Numbered from the stretch's first letter, positions 1 through 9,671 are shown. The stretch: 64,000 bases of DNA from Ignavibacteria bacterium (GCA_016720145.1 JADJXV010000014.1:1-64000), one strand, 5' to 3'. Notes: generated by a model not told the origin, from the letters alone. Numbers and translations: made by a program.

Positions 1-48
1 TTTTGCGCTCAACTTCAAAACATCAAACACTCACTTTTATGGAATCGT

Positions 49-1215
49 ATGCGCGTCCCTTTGCTTGACTTACAACTGCAATATCAATCCCTTAAATCGG
101 AAATCGAACCTGTTCTCCTGCGCGTCGCCGAGTCGCAGGCGCTCATTCTCGGCAAGGAAGTAGCCGCCCTTGAGGAAACACTTGCCGCCTACTGCGGCGC
201 AAAATTCGCTCTCGGCGTCTCAAGCGGTACCGATGCCTTACTCATGGCATTAATGGCACTTAACCTCGAGCCCGATGATGAAGTTATCATGCCGACCTAT
301 TCGTTTTTTGCGACCGCCGGCGTGGCTGCCCGCCTTCGCGCCAAGCCCGTTTTTGTCGATTCCGAACCTGTCACACTTAATATCAGTCCTGCCGCTATTC
401 GCGCTGCAATTACACCGCGCACCAAGGCGATAATCCCCGTCCATCTCTATGGTCAAAGCGCGGATATGGATGAAATTCTCGCTATCGGCGAGGAATACGG
501 TATTCCAATTATCGAGGACGCGGCACAAGCCATTGGCACGCAGTATAAAAATGGCAAACCGGTTGGTTCTATGGGGTTAATGGGATGTTTTTCGTTCTAC
601 CCAACCAAGAATCTCGGCGCATTCGGCGATGCAGGCCTGCTCACGACGAACGACGAAGCGCTCTACAAGCATTTACGTCAGATGCGCGATCATGGCATGG
701 AGCCACGGTATTATCACAAATTTGTCGGCGGGAATTTCCGGATGGACGCGCTGCAGGCAGCGGTGCTGAATGTAAAGTTCACACGCCTTGAGTCATGGCA
801 CGCCGCACGCCGCGCCAATGCCGCTCTCTACTGCAAGCTTTTTATGGAGAATGGATTAGCAGATTCAATAGGCATGACGAATTTTAATAGTGCAAATAAA
901 GTCTTACTTCCGAAAGCAGTCTTTGAAGCGTCCGGCGTGACGAATCATCATATTTACAATCAGTTCATTATCCGTGTCGAACGTCGGGATGAATTGCGTG
1001 AATTCCTGAAATCTCATGATATTGGCGCGGAAATTTACTATCCTGTTCCCTTCCACCGCCAGGAATGTTTTCGGTATTTACAGAATAATGACAGCGATTT
1101 CCCGGTAGCGAATTTCGCCGCTGCGACATCGCTCGCCTTGCCTATTTTCCCCGAACTCCATCCCGAACAGATTGCGTTTGTGGTTGAGAGAATTGGCGAA
1201 TTTGTGCGTGGGTGA
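49..1215 (+). CDS. DegT/DnrJ/EryC1/StrS family sugar aminotransferase
   Basis: The 388-residue product is a PLP-dependent fold-type I aminotransferase of the family that transaminates nucleotide-linked keto-sugars for cell-surface polysaccharide. Visible signatures are the substrate/PLP segment SSGTDAL (residues 58-64), the EDAAQ motif (156-160) whose Asp157 would contact the PLP ring nitrogen, and the SFYPTKNLG motif with Lys187 as the Schiff-base lysine. Length is typical. The ATG at 49 is the only start in this frame inside the window; another ATG at 39 is out of frame. No other sugar-nucleotide gene lies downstream, so the substrate cannot be assigned; a partner operon may lie upstream of the window. 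Confidence 0.93.
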   Translation: MRVPLLDLQLQYQSLKSEIEPVLLRVAESQALILGKEVAALEETLAAYCGAKFALGVSSGTDALLMALMALNLEPDDEVIMPTYSFFATAGVAARLRAKPVFVDSEPVTLNISPAAIRAAITPRTKAIIPVHLYGQSADMDEILAIGEEYGIPIIEDAAQAIGTQYKNGKPVGSMGLMGCFSFYPTKNLGAFGDAGLLTTNDEALYKHLRQMRDHGMEPRYYHKFVGGNFRMDALQAAVLNVKFTRLESWHAARRANAALYCKLFMENGLADSIGMTNFNSANKVLLPKAVFEASGVTNHHIYNQFIIRVERRDELREFLKSHDIGAEIYYPVPFHRQECFRYLQNNDSDFPVANFAAATSLALPIFPELHPEQIAFVVERIGEFVRG

Positions 1216-1749
1216 TGGTTTCCCGGCAAGACTAATGGCACGCTGATGGCGCTGATTTTATCTAGTGAAGGTTATACGTGGTAAGTATGTCATTCTGAAG
1301 GTTGAATTAATAATTTTAAAAAAAGCAAGTAATGACATAGCAAGTACTTGCGAAAAAGGATTCCCTCTGTACGTGCGGAAGAATTCTGCCAAGGGTTACA
1401 AGGATGCTCACAGAGTCACACCAATTCCTCTCAAGAGTGGGAAAAACTCTGTGAAACTCTGGGAAAAACTCAAGCGAAAAGTCCTATTATGGTAGAGTCT
1501 TTGAGATTGTGTGTAAGCTGAGCCGGTCGAAGCATCAAGCGAATACCAAATTCTTAGATAGCGTGGAAATTATACTGGCTATACGTCAATTGATAAGTAA
1601 TTGAACATTTCGACAAGCTCATGTGACGTATTCGGTTAGTAATTGAGAGCTTGCTTAACTATAGTATTACTTCATTTGTGAGTACAAACGCGCAGAAGCA
1701 AGTAAAACATGCTTATTACTGTCCTTCACATCTACTCCTCCAACTCATT
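1216..1749. repeat. Gene-free stretch with degenerate intergenic repeats
   Basis: No convincing gene. The stretch holds a GCACGCTGATGGCGCTGAT-type repeat (about 1237-1256; a relative sits near 42850), two direct copies of GGGAAAAACTC around 1437-1474, and a pair of GCTGAGCCGGTCGAAG / TTCGACAAGCTCA arms (about 1517-1532 and 1608-1620) that match the inverted-repeat family seen near 18.4 kb and 45 kb. A 76-codon frame at 1265-1495 has no protein-like character. Confidence 0.55.
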
Positions 1750-2298
1750 ATGTATATAGGAATTTCCTCCGACATCCTTAATCGTCAATATGCTACGCAA
1801 CGTCAGGGTATGTGGTGTTGGGCGGCGTCGATTCAGACGGTGCTGCGGTATTACGGTCTCTCGATTAGTCAGGACACCATCGTTCGGCGTTCATTTGGGC
1901 TCGACAAATACGGTCAGATTCCCAACAAACCGGCAGGCTTCGACATCATGACCGCCCGCTTGAATGACTGGGGCATTGACAGCAAAGGCAAGCACTATTT
2001 AGTGCAGGCGATGCTCATGCCCGGCGCGCCGTTGCCGGAGGTCTTACTTCGGGAGATGCAAGCGCAGCGTCCGATCCTGCTGTCGTATCAAAGCAGACCG
2101 AGTATGAATCATGCTGTAGTATGTACTGCTGTGCAAGTAATTGTTCAGCAAGGAGTTCCAAGGCTTACTTCCATCATCGTCCGCGATCCGTGGCCTTCGC
2201 AAAAGAATATCAAGGTGCATGGCAGGATAGAATACCCTGCGCGTGATTTTGCGCAGAAGACGGTGGCGCATTGGATTATTCGGGTGGTTGCGCGGTGA
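1750..2298 (+). CDS. Papain-like cysteine protease (C39/C70-like)
   Basis: From the ATG at 1750 the product is 182 residues. It carries a papain-fold catalytic pattern: MWCWAAS with nucleophile Cys23, a His in the segment MNHAVV (His121) and an Asp in RDPW (Asp146), which fits the bacterial papain-like / C39-like family that cleaves peptides, often double-glycine leaders or host targets. The frame stays open upstream to a TTG at 1651, but that extension runs into repeat-derived sequence and has no protease character, so 1750 is preferred. No signal peptide and no ABC transporter partner are seen, so the substrate is unknown. A bidirectional terminator separates it from the convergent propeller gene. 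Confidence 0.7.
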   Translation: MYIGISSDILNRQYATQRQGMWCWAASIQTVLRYYGLSISQDTIVRRSFGLDKYGQIPNKPAGFDIMTARLNDWGIDSKGKHYLVQAMLMPGAPLPEVLLREMQAQRPILLSYQSRPSMNHAVVCTAVQVIVQQGVPRLTSIIVRDPWPSQKNIKVHGRIEYPARDFAQKTVAHWIIRVVAR

Positions 2299-2306
2299 AG
2301 GTCAAA

Positions 2307-2345
2307 CAAAAAGGCGAATCTTACCATAAGATTCGCCTTTTTTAT
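2307..2345. terminator. Bidirectional rho-independent terminator
   Basis: AAAGGCGAATCTTA and its reverse complement TAAGATTCGCCTTT flank a short loop, with A-runs before and T-runs after. It lies between two convergent genes and should serve both. Confidence 0.8.
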
Positions 2346-2367
2346 TGACTTTTACGATGAATGTATC

Positions 2368-4062
2368 TTACCGAACCACCACAACCGGCTTTTTCACAAG
2401 CATCTTACCTGAGTGTAGGACGGCGAAGTAGAGTCCGCTCGGGAGTTCGCTGGTCGGAAGTGTATATCGCCCACTTGCCTGCGCGCCGATCGTGACGGCG
2501 GGCATGGCGCACATTCCAGCGCTATTGAGGAATTCGATGGTGGTAGGATTGAACTCCGACTCAGACGGCAGTTCAAACGTTACATACTCTCGTGCCGGCT
2601 GCGGATAGACGCCTGTAAGTGCTTCTGCTACCGGCTCTTCCTCGACCGCTGTCGCGGCGATGGATGGAAGTGGGATGCCATCGGGGTTGAAGAGGATAAT
2701 TCCATCATCATTACTTAAATAAATGGTATTCGATGAATCTATAAGCATGAATTTAAAATTGACCTCACTAAGAATTGTGTTTTTACTCTCAAATACTTGT
2801 CCTATGGAAGTTCCATCAAATTCGATCAGATTGAGTTTATTCGTTAGTATCCATATTTTACCGTGGTTGTCAAAGACATAACGTACAGGTTTTCCAATCA
2901 CATTAGAATCTAACGATTCTAATGCATTAAAGGTTATCCAATCAACACCATCAAATTTAACAAGAGAACTAATTTTGTTACCATTTACCATTGTATTACA
3001 AATTCCCCATAGATAACCATTACGATCATTCATCAATCCACCAAGTGGCAACGTAAACTTTCTGTTAGTATCTTTTAATCTAGTTGGCAAATTGAAAGAA
3101 GTATCCCCGAAGTACTTTATAATTTTTCCGTCGGTATAACCATTATTCAATTTCCCGGTAGAGACCCAAAGTGTATCATCAAGTGCTACTAGTGATGCTA
3201 CTGAATGATGAGAGAGTATAGTATTATTTGATGGGAAGCGAGTAAGTAAGCCATCTTTAATTTTAAATAGTCCGGTAATAACGCCTGCAAATGTTGTCCC
3301 ATCAGATAAGTGAGCAAATTGATTGGTAGCGTAAGTAGTAATTGATGAAGGTTCATAGTCTGAATTAGTAGCAGTATAAGTAGAAGTATAAATTTTACCA
3401 ACCTTTGACAAATTCCTATCATAGGCCCACCAAAAATTATTTTGTTTGTCGAGACTCAGACTTCCCTTGTACCCAACTTGATATAATATCTTTCTTAGCG
3501 ATTTGCCTTGTCCAAGTATATATTCCTGTTTTCGATTGTGATTTTCTACTATATGTATTCCATTCTGTACGGATGTATCGTACGTGATAACTATATTAGC
3601 AACATCTTTCAAATCCTTTAGCTTATAGAATCTTGACAATCCCGAATTGACACGAAAATATATGCTATAATTCGTGCTTTTCGGACCATTATTTGCTGTT
3701 ACACGCACACGATAGAGACCGGTATCGGGAATACCTTTCGGGGAGATATAGACAATTGCAGGTGTAGAATAGGGAGTATTGACCGATGAGATAGGTGTGC
3801 GTACGCCTGTGCAGACTTTTCCATTTGTACAGGCAACCCAGCTTCTATTTACGCTGTAATATTCTATAATATAAGAAAGATAGACAGTTTCATTAAATGA
3901 CTGATCTATCCGCTGAAGAGTAAGCGCGACAGTTTTTTCATCACCATCGGTAATAAGCTGCACCGTATCGCCGACCGACGGCACAAGATCAAACCAATCA
4001 CCGGCAAAAGCAGCGCTTGACATTACAAGAAATGCGCTCACAACGAGAAGCAAGGATTTCAT
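2368..4062 (-). CDS. Secreted beta-propeller protein with T9SS sorting domain
   Basis: The 564-residue product begins with a signal peptide (MKSLLLVVSAFLVMSSAAFA). The start at 4062 is chosen because a GGAGG Shine-Dalgarno sequence lies 6-10 bases upstream; the frame continues 24 codons further but without a leader. The middle has repeated WVST, LWGIC and IWILT segments typical of two-component-regulator-type or NHL-like propeller blades. The last ~85 residues (GVYPQPAREYVTFELP ... LPSGLYFAVLHSG ... KKPVVVVR) are a Por/type IX secretion C-terminal domain, preceded by an AVEEEP linker. Export to the cell surface is inferred; the ligand is unknown. Confidence 0.8.
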   Translation of the reverse strand: MKSLLLVVSAFLVMSSAAFAGDWFDLVPSVGDTVQLITDGDEKTVALTLQRIDQSFNETVYLSYIIEYYSVNRSWVACTNGKVCTGVRTPISSVNTPYSTPAIVYISPKGIPDTGLYRVRVTANNGPKSTNYSIYFRVNSGLSRFYKLKDLKDVANIVITYDTSVQNGIHIVENHNRKQEYILGQGKSLRKILYQVGYKGSLSLDKQNNFWWAYDRNLSKVGKIYTSTYTATNSDYEPSSITTYATNQFAHLSDGTTFAGVITGLFKIKDGLLTRFPSNNTILSHHSVASLVALDDTLWVSTGKLNNGYTDGKIIKYFGDTSFNLPTRLKDTNRKFTLPLGGLMNDRNGYLWGICNTMVNGNKISSLVKFDGVDWITFNALESLDSNVIGKPVRYVFDNHGKIWILTNKLNLIEFDGTSIGQVFESKNTILSEVNFKFMLIDSSNTIYLSNDDGIILFNPDGIPLPSIAATAVEEEPVAEALTGVYPQPAREYVTFELPSESEFNPTTIEFLNSAGMCAMPAVTIGAQASGRYTLPTSELPSGLYFAVLHSGKMLVKKPVVVVR

Positions 4063-4265
4063 ACAACCTCCGAAAAAATATGGGAAATGTGTAAAAAGAT
4101 ATGGAAGAATATTGGCAAGGATGGACGCCGTCAATTAAGGAGTTCGTAGGGAAATTGAGACGCGCAGGTTATTTCGCTGCAACTTACAGAATTATCATGC
4201 AGTAAGCAAAGAAAAGTTTGGGTAATTGATAGTATTGGGGTTAATTTGTGAAATTCCTTGAAAGA

Positions 4266-4318
4266 GAATTGCATTCGCCCTACCTGCACGACAGGGGCGA
4301 ATGCAATTCGCCCCTACG
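4266..4318. repeat. Palindromic intergenic repeat, family GCGAATGCAATTCGC, copy 1
   Basis: GCATTCGCCC, then a TGCACGAC spacer, then GGGGCGAATGCAATTCGCCC. Related copies occur near 9647, 28290, 30859, 40985 and 61108. The rest of 4063-4362 shows nothing recognisable. Confidence 0.85.
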
Positions 4319-4362
4319 GTAAAAAAAATGCATACGCATTCATCTGCGGAATAATATACTTA

Positions 4363-5031
4363 CTACTTCATCAGATCCACAATACCCGGCAAAGAGAGCG
4401 ATTCAAAGAAGAGTGCCAAAGCCCACATCAATCCGCCGGTGAACATCGGGATCGAGAAATTATCATCCATTCTGAGGCGAATAGAGGCGGCCTCGACGAC
4501 CGCACCGACCATTGAACCGACCACACCGGCAACGAAAAATGTCCAGCCGGCGCTTGTCAGCGCGCCAATTACTGCTACAACCACCGCAGCCGAAACGACG
4601 AATGCAAACGCACCCTCGCGGCTTTTGTCCAAAAATGAACGCCGTCCGAATTTTCGGCCATAGAGTGCGGCACATGTATCAGAAACAATGAGGATAGAAA
4701 AGGCGGTGATTGCAATAATTTTAGGGAAGATTAGCACGCATAAAAGTGCCGACATCAGCACGTACGAGGCACCGTTGAGGAGAATTTTATCTTGGCGAAG
4801 TTCGTGTGGTCTCAAGAGCTTACCAAATACACTTAACATCTTTTTTCGTACCACTGCACTTCTATGCATCATCACATCAAGTACTATACTGACAAGCGTC
4901 ATCGGCGTGAGAATCAGTATCCCGACCTCACGACTGACAAACGCATAAATAATAGGAATAGCAAGCGAAGAAATATGAATCAGCTTCCGCAAAATTTCCT
5001 GTGAATAGGGTATTTCCTCTGTTTTGTGCAT
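4363..5031 (-). CDS. Integral membrane CTP-dependent polyprenol/phytol kinase-like protein
   Basis: The 222-residue product has about seven hydrophobic segments and the signature VSDTCAALYGRKFGRR (about residues 135-150) followed by KSREGAFAF, which marks the dolichol kinase / phytol kinase (SEC59, VTE5) branch of the CTP-transferase superfamily. Members phosphorylate isoprenoid or lipid alcohols in the cytoplasmic membrane using CTP. The gene is divergent from ispE, 75 bp away, which fits an isoprenoid theme but does not prove a shared function. The substrate alcohol cannot be read from the sequence; a CdsA-like role is a weaker alternative. Confidence 0.75.
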   Translation of the reverse strand: MHKTEEIPYSQEILRKLIHISSLAIPIIYAFVSREVGILILTPMTLVSIVLDVMMHRSAVVRKKMLSVFGKLLRPHELRQDKILLNGASYVLMSALLCVLIFPKIIAITAFSILIVSDTCAALYGRKFGRRSFLDKSREGAFAFVVSAAVVVAVIGALTSAGWTFFVAGVVGSMVGAVVEAASIRLRMDDNFSIPMFTGGLMWALALFFESLSLPGIVDLMK

Positions 5032-5040
5032 TTTTTGCCG

Positions 5041-5048
5041 TATTTTTG
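5041..5048 (+). promoter_or_regulatory. Candidate -7 element (TATTTTTG) before ispE
   Basis: Matches the Bacteroidota TAnnTTTG -7 consensus, 59 bp before the ispE start. No clean -33 TTTG at the expected spacing. The same CCGTATTTTTG string precedes fumC. Confidence 0.3.
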
Positions 5049-5106
5049 GGTAAAAAAGTGTGTGTTTTTGCTATTTCCGACGTTTAAAAGACTTATTTAA
5101 GCCTAA

Positions 5107-5958
5107 ATGATACTACAAGTTACGCCATTTTCTAAAATAAATTTGGGTTTGGAGATTCTCCGAAAACGGCAGGATGGCTTCCACGACATCAATACTGTAT
5201 TTCTACCAATCACACTTACCGACAAGATCACCATCGAACACGCAGACGGGCTTACCGTAGAATGTTCCGAAATACATATTCCACAAGAAGATAATTTAGT
5301 TTATAAAGCAGCGAGAATGTTGCAGACTCGATCCAATATTTCTCGCGGTGCAAAAATACAACTTCACAAGAAAATACCAACAGGCGCAGGGCTCGGCGGT
5401 GGGAGTTCGGACGCAGCTTTTACACTTATCGGCCTGTGCACCTTGTGGGATATTTCACCCGGCAAAGATACACTTCACGACATTGCAGCAGAGCTCGGAA
5501 GTGATGTTCCGTTTTTTTTACTAGGATGTCCGGCAATCGGAAGCGGACGCGGTGAAATTCTGCAACCTCTATCCTTTCATCTGCCCTACGCCATACTTAT
5601 TGTCTATCCAATGATACATATCTCAACTGCAATTGCCTATTCACAGGTGAAGTTGTACGAGGATACGACTGACTATGAGATGCTGTTTTCAGAAGAAGTG
5701 ACACCGGAAATCCTGCGGGCAAAAGTGGTGAATTCATTTGAGGAATCTGCGTTTGAAAAACACCCCGAACTCCTTGAAATTAAAAACAAATTCTATCATT
5801 GTGGTTCAGTTTTTTCTCTCATGAGTGGCAGCGGCTCGAGTATATATGGATTTTTTGAGACTGATGAAATGGCGAAGCAGGCGGCGGAACAATTTCCCGA
5901 ATATCAGACCTTTTTATGCAAGCAGCATGGCGTACAATTGACACGAATAGGCGAATGA
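5107..5958 (+). CDS. ispE: 4-diphosphocytidyl-2-C-methyl-D-erythritol kinase
   Basis: IspE phosphorylates CDP-methylerythritol with ATP in the MEP route to isopentenyl diphosphate. The 283-residue protein has the N-terminal FSKINLGLEI segment with the expected Lys10, the GHMP-kinase glycine loop PTGAGLGGGSSDAA at residues 91-104, the GSDVPFFL active-site segment near residue 133, and a C-terminal MSGSGSSIYGFF motif. Length is standard. It supplies precursor for the polyprenyl diphosphate synthase at 55-56 kb. No overlapping gene follows; a repeat-filled spacer lies downstream. Confidence 0.96.
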   Translation: MILQVTPFSKINLGLEILRKRQDGFHDINTVFLPITLTDKITIEHADGLTVECSEIHIPQEDNLVYKAARMLQTRSNISRGAKIQLHKKIPTGAGLGGGSSDAAFTLIGLCTLWDISPGKDTLHDIAAELGSDVPFFLLGCPAIGSGRGEILQPLSFHLPYAILIVYPMIHISTAIAYSQVKLYEDTTDYEMLFSEEVTPEILRAKVVNSFEESAFEKHPELLEIKNKFYHCGSVFSLMSGSGSSIYGFFETDEMAKQAAEQFPEYQTFLCKQHGVQLTRIGE

Positions 5959-6322
5959 AGATCGGATAAACGATGGCGCGGAATTTGTGGAATAGAACAA
6001 TAAAAGAGGGTTTCCGCATCAAAATACCTTGCGATACCTCGCTTTACAGAAAGCCCTGGAAGGGCGAAATAGTAATAGAAAATACATCCCCAACCCCCTC
6101 AAAAGCTCCATCGGAGCGATAGAGGTGTGCTGATTGCAGGGATGGTTATGTCGCTCCTCCGGAGCTTTAATTCTTTTAGCTATCATGTACTATTAAGATT
6201 TCACTCCTAACGGAGCTGTTCATCAAGAGCAACAATTTTGATATTAAAACCCCCTAGAATTATAGCGAATAATTACTTTTAGTGAATACTTCAACTCCTT
6301 TATTTATTAAAACAATACGCCT
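5959..6322. repeat. Gene-free spacer with GCTCC(A/T)xxGGAGC palindromes
   Basis: Contains AAGCCCTGGAAGGGC (about 6051), AAAGCTCCATCGGAGCGATAG (about 6103), TCGCTCCTCCGGAGCTTTAAT (about 6151) and CTCCTAACGGAGCTG (about 6206). These are variants of the 'gene-end' palindromes common in Bacteroidota spacers. No gene is seen. Confidence 0.6.
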
Positions 6323-7795
6323 ATGAATATTTTGCTTCTTTCTGCTGAGGTCACCCCTTTTGCCAAGGCCGGCGGTCTTGGTGATGTCGCTGCTTTCCTT
6401 CCGAAAGCATGGGAAGAGCTCGGGCATACACCGATCGTTTTTGTGCCGAAATACGGGAATATAGATACGCAAAAGTATGGAATTGAACCAACAAATATCG
6501 TTTTCTCCGTTCCGATCAGCTCTTGGGTAGAATATGGACGTCTGTGGCGTGGCACGCTTCCCGACTCTAATGTTCCGGTATATTTTATTCAAAATCAAGA
6601 CTATTTCGACCGTCAGGGAATTTACGGTAATCCGGATGGATTTACCGATAATGACCGACGGTTTTTGTTCTTTACACGCGCAGTATTTGAAGCAGCGAAA
6701 GCGCTCAATTTCAAGCCCGATATCGTCCATGCTCATGATAATCATACAGCATTTGCGATGGCGCTCTTGAAATCTCAGTATCGATTGGATCCTTTTTTCG
6801 CAAAAGCTGCCGGTGTGTTTACTATACACAACATGGCATATCAGGGAATGTATGATGCCAAGCGAGCGATGGAGTTTACGGGGTTTGGTATGAAGAGTTT
6901 TTATACGGGTAGCTGGTTTGAACAGTACGGCGCGGTCAATTCTATGAAAACCGGTATCATGTTCGCCGATAAAATCACAACCGTGAGCCCGACCTACGCA
7001 CAAGAAATCCGTTGGGCAAAAAACGGTGAAGGTCTCCAACAATTCCTCAATGAACGTGGCGGTGACCTTGTCGGCGTCCTCAATGGAGTGGACTATACCG
7101 AGTGGGATCCGGAGACTGATGCGGCAATTTATAACACTTATACCAAAGAAACACTTACCTCAAAAGAAATCAACAAAAGAAAATACCTTTATGAATGTGG
7201 TGTACCTGAGTCAGAGCTTGGACAGAATATACCTCTTGTGGGTATGGTGACGCGGCTTACAGATCAGAAAGGAATTGAACTATTAGAACAAACCATTGAA
7301 AATTTCTTGAGTTATGGCTTGATGCGTTTTTGTATTATTGGCAGTGGCGAGCGGAAATACGAAGATTTCCTGCGGTACTTAGCACGCAAATTCCCGCGTC
7401 GGGCATTAATTCAAATTGGGTATAATACCAATCAATCTCATAGAATTATCGCCGCATCTGATTTTCTAGTGGTTCCTTCGAGATTCGAGCCATGCGGTCT
7501 GACGCAAATGTATGCCTTGAAATATGGTACGATTCCAATTGTTCGAGCGACTGGCGGGCTCGCCGACACAGTTCAGGAATTCAACCCAAGTACTTTAAAG
7601 GGCAATGGCTTTCTCTTTGCGAACTACCAAAGACGTGAATTTTCGGCAGCTGTACGACGCGCGCTGTCGGTCTATGGAGTCAAGCCATATTGGGATGCTT
7701 TGCGGACGAATGCAATGGAGTGTGATTATTCAGCTGTCCGGTCGGGTAAAAGTTATATTGAAGTGTTTCGGTGGGCTTTAGATAATATTCGATGA
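6323..7795 (+). CDS. glgA: Glycogen (starch) synthase, ADP-glucose type
   Basis: GlgA transfers glucose from ADP-glucose to the growing alpha-1,4-glucan in the cytoplasm. The 490-residue protein is a full-length GT5 enzyme: KAGGLGDV at residues 15-22 binds the nucleotide sugar, HAHDNHTA and FTIHNMAYQG lie in the N-terminal Rossmann domain, and PSRFEPCGLTQMYALKYGTIPIVRATGGL forms the C-terminal ADP-glucose site with the family Glu. The start follows AACAATACGCCT with no strong Shine-Dalgarno. It stands without other glg genes in this window; pgi at 59 kb supplies hexose phosphate. Confidence 0.96.
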   Translation: MNILLLSAEVTPFAKAGGLGDVAAFLPKAWEELGHTPIVFVPKYGNIDTQKYGIEPTNIVFSVPISSWVEYGRLWRGTLPDSNVPVYFIQNQDYFDRQGIYGNPDGFTDNDRRFLFFTRAVFEAAKALNFKPDIVHAHDNHTAFAMALLKSQYRLDPFFAKAAGVFTIHNMAYQGMYDAKRAMEFTGFGMKSFYTGSWFEQYGAVNSMKTGIMFADKITTVSPTYAQEIRWAKNGEGLQQFLNERGGDLVGVLNGVDYTEWDPETDAAIYNTYTKETLTSKEINKRKYLYECGVPESELGQNIPLVGMVTRLTDQKGIELLEQTIENFLSYGLMRFCIIGSGERKYEDFLRYLARKFPRRALIQIGYNTNQSHRIIAASDFLVVPSRFEPCGLTQMYALKYGTIPIVRATGGLADTVQEFNPSTLKGNGFLFANYQRREFSAAVRRALSVYGVKPYWDALRTNAMECDYSAVRSGKSYIEVFRWALDNIR

Positions 7796-7813
7796 TACTT
7801 TTCGGTAATCTCA

Positions 7814-7821
7814 TATATTTG
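7814..7821 (+). promoter_or_regulatory. Candidate -7 element (TATATTTG) before clpS
   Basis: Fits TAnnTTTG and lies 61 bp before the clpS start. It is followed by CAGTTGAATT, close to the CGGTTGAATT that follows the fumC -7 candidate. No -33 TTTG seen. Confidence 0.35.
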
Positions 7822-7881
7822 CAGTTGAATTAATCGTTATCATGATACATATTTTTTCTCAGCTATTTCTCATAATTCTCT

Positions 7882-8172
7882 ATGTCTCCATCTCTCTTTC
7901 CATCGGAATACGGCGAAACTGAACTGTACGAAACAACTGAAATCGGTCTTGCCTCACGCGTAGTATTGTATAATGACGAAATTCATACGTATGACGAAGT
8001 CATTACCCAGATTCGTAAAGCGACTCGGTGTTCAATGCAAAAAGCAGAAATCCTTACTATCGAAGTAGATACGCGAGGCAAAGCCATCGTCTATGATGGT
8101 GAAATTGCCGAATGTTTGCGCGTAAGTGCTATACTTGAAGAGATAGAACTCCACACCCAGATTGAATGCTGA
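7882..8172 (+). CDS. clpS: ATP-dependent Clp protease adaptor ClpS
   Basis: ClpS delivers N-degron substrates to the ClpA/ClpC-ClpP protease. The 96-residue protein has the diagnostic VVLYNDEIHTYDEVI segment (residues 28-42), whose Asn-Asp-Glu loop contacts the substrate N-terminus, and the later AEILTIEVDTRGKAIVYDGE region corresponding to the A-EIALEVHTKGKA-VYTG pattern of the family. Length is standard. It stands alone; no Clp ATPase gene is adjacent. The N-terminal ~25 residues are the variable ATPase-binding tail. Confidence 0.93.
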   Translation: MSPSLFPSEYGETELYETTEIGLASRVVLYNDEIHTYDEVITQIRKATRCSMQKAEILTIEVDTRGKAIVYDGEIAECLRVSAILEEIELHTQIEC

Positions 8173-8319
8173 TCCTCGAAGATAGTAACAAAATAATGAA
8201 GAATGTCTCCAATAATAATTCATAAGAAATTGGTTGAGAAAAGTACTTCTTTAAATTGTACAATTACCTAACCTTATGTAATTTATAAATTTATGCTATT
8301 TTGATTGTAGGATATACTC

Positions 8320-9530
8320 ATGAAACACAAGCTACTTTTTTGTTTGATCCTTGTCGTCTTGATTCCTTCCTCGCCCATACTCCTCAATTCTCAGACATGG
8401 GAAACACTCCCGAATCTTCCCAAAGAACTCGCTTTCCCTGTAGTCACGGTACTTGATGGTAAGATACATGTATTTGGAGGCGGCGATGCAAAGGCAGGGG
8501 CAGCTACCAATCAACATTTTTGTTATGACCCTGCGACGAACAAATGGAAAACCCTCGACTTCCTTCCCTTTCAAGCACAGCAGCCGGCCGGAGCTGCCAA
8601 TGACGGTAAGATACACTTTTCGGCGGTGGATATCCTAAGACCGGTCAACCGGTCAATTCTCATTATGTCTATGATGTGGAATTAGATACGTGGACAGAGG
8701 CGGCAGTACTTGTGCCACCGCGAGCGATACATTACGCCGTGAGTGTCAATGACAAACTGTACTCACTAGCAGGTCAGTCCAACGGTACGAATCAGAATGT
8801 CGAATATCTCTGCCAAGTCTATGATAAGACTACCGATACCTGGATTACTAAGAACAAACTTCCGGATAGAAATTTTTGGTATGGTGCGCATGTAGCAGCG
8901 GAGGGGAAAATATACAGATTTGGTGGCGGTGGGTACGCAGCGCCGGTTGCAACAGCTGGAAGCTATGATCCTGAGTCTGACACATGGTCATCGCTTCCGT
9001 CCTATCCGACTACAATTCATGGCGTGAGCGGCGCTGCCATTGGTGATAAAATCTTCCTTGCCGGAGGATACACAGCCGGTAATGCCGTATCTGATATGTG
9101 GATGTATGATACCAAATTGCAAACATACTCACCGTCTGTTCCACTTCCTGTCAGCAGGAGCTATCATTTCATGGTGGCTATCGATAGTATGATTTACTGT
9201 ATCGGTGGGAATAACTCTGCAGACGCGAAAATTGGTGTTTCTATACTACGGATTCGACCGCCATTTGGTGCTACATCAGTGGAGGAAGAGGTGAAGTCCG
9301 AATTCTCGGCAGTGTATTCAGGACAACGTCTGTTGGTAAGACTGCTGGAGGGATTCAGTGAAGGTGCAGTACATGCCGAACTATATGATTTACTTGGAAG
9401 ATCCGTAAGCAAAACACAAGTTTCTGCCTCACATTTTGAAATGCAAATTGGAGCTATTCGATCAGGAGTATATCAATTGATTCTACAAGCAGGTGGTAAA
9501 ACTCTCGCCAAGAAAGTATTTGTGGAATAA
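8320..9530 (+). CDS. Secreted Kelch-repeat protein with T9SS sorting domain (frameshifted)
   Basis: Two frames form one gene: 8320-8685 carries a signal peptide and the first Kelch motifs, and 8676-9530 carries the remaining Kelch blades and a Por/type IX C-terminal domain (ELYDLLGRSVSKT ... GVYQLILQ ... KKVFVE) after an SVEEE linker. The break is in the T run at 8617-8620: one added T restores KIHFFGGGYP and gives a continuous 403-residue protein with the expected GGG-Y-W Kelch spacing. The five to six blades suggest a cell-surface propeller; its ligand is unknown. A true pseudogene is possible but a homopolymer miscall is likelier. Confidence 0.8.
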
Positions 9531-9646
9531 AGAGCAGCGAGGTGAGTTTGAAATCTGTGGAAGGAATCGAATCGTGCAGAGACATCAACCTCGATAAGGT
9601 ATTCTAGATATATAAGATACAATCAGCCATCATAAGATCTTCACAA

Positions 9647-9671
9647 CGCGGGCGGATGCAATCCGCCCTAC
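9647..9671. repeat. Palindromic intergenic repeat, family GCGAATGCAATTCGC, variant copy 2
   Basis: GGGCGGATGCAATCCGCCC plus TAC; a GC-shifted variant of the family in which both arms carry the compensating change, so the palindrome is preserved. Confidence 0.75.

Noticed and set aside
1265..1495. 76-codon open frame
   Set aside because: Consists of repeat sequence with GGGAAAAACTC duplications and no protein-like composition or ribosome site.
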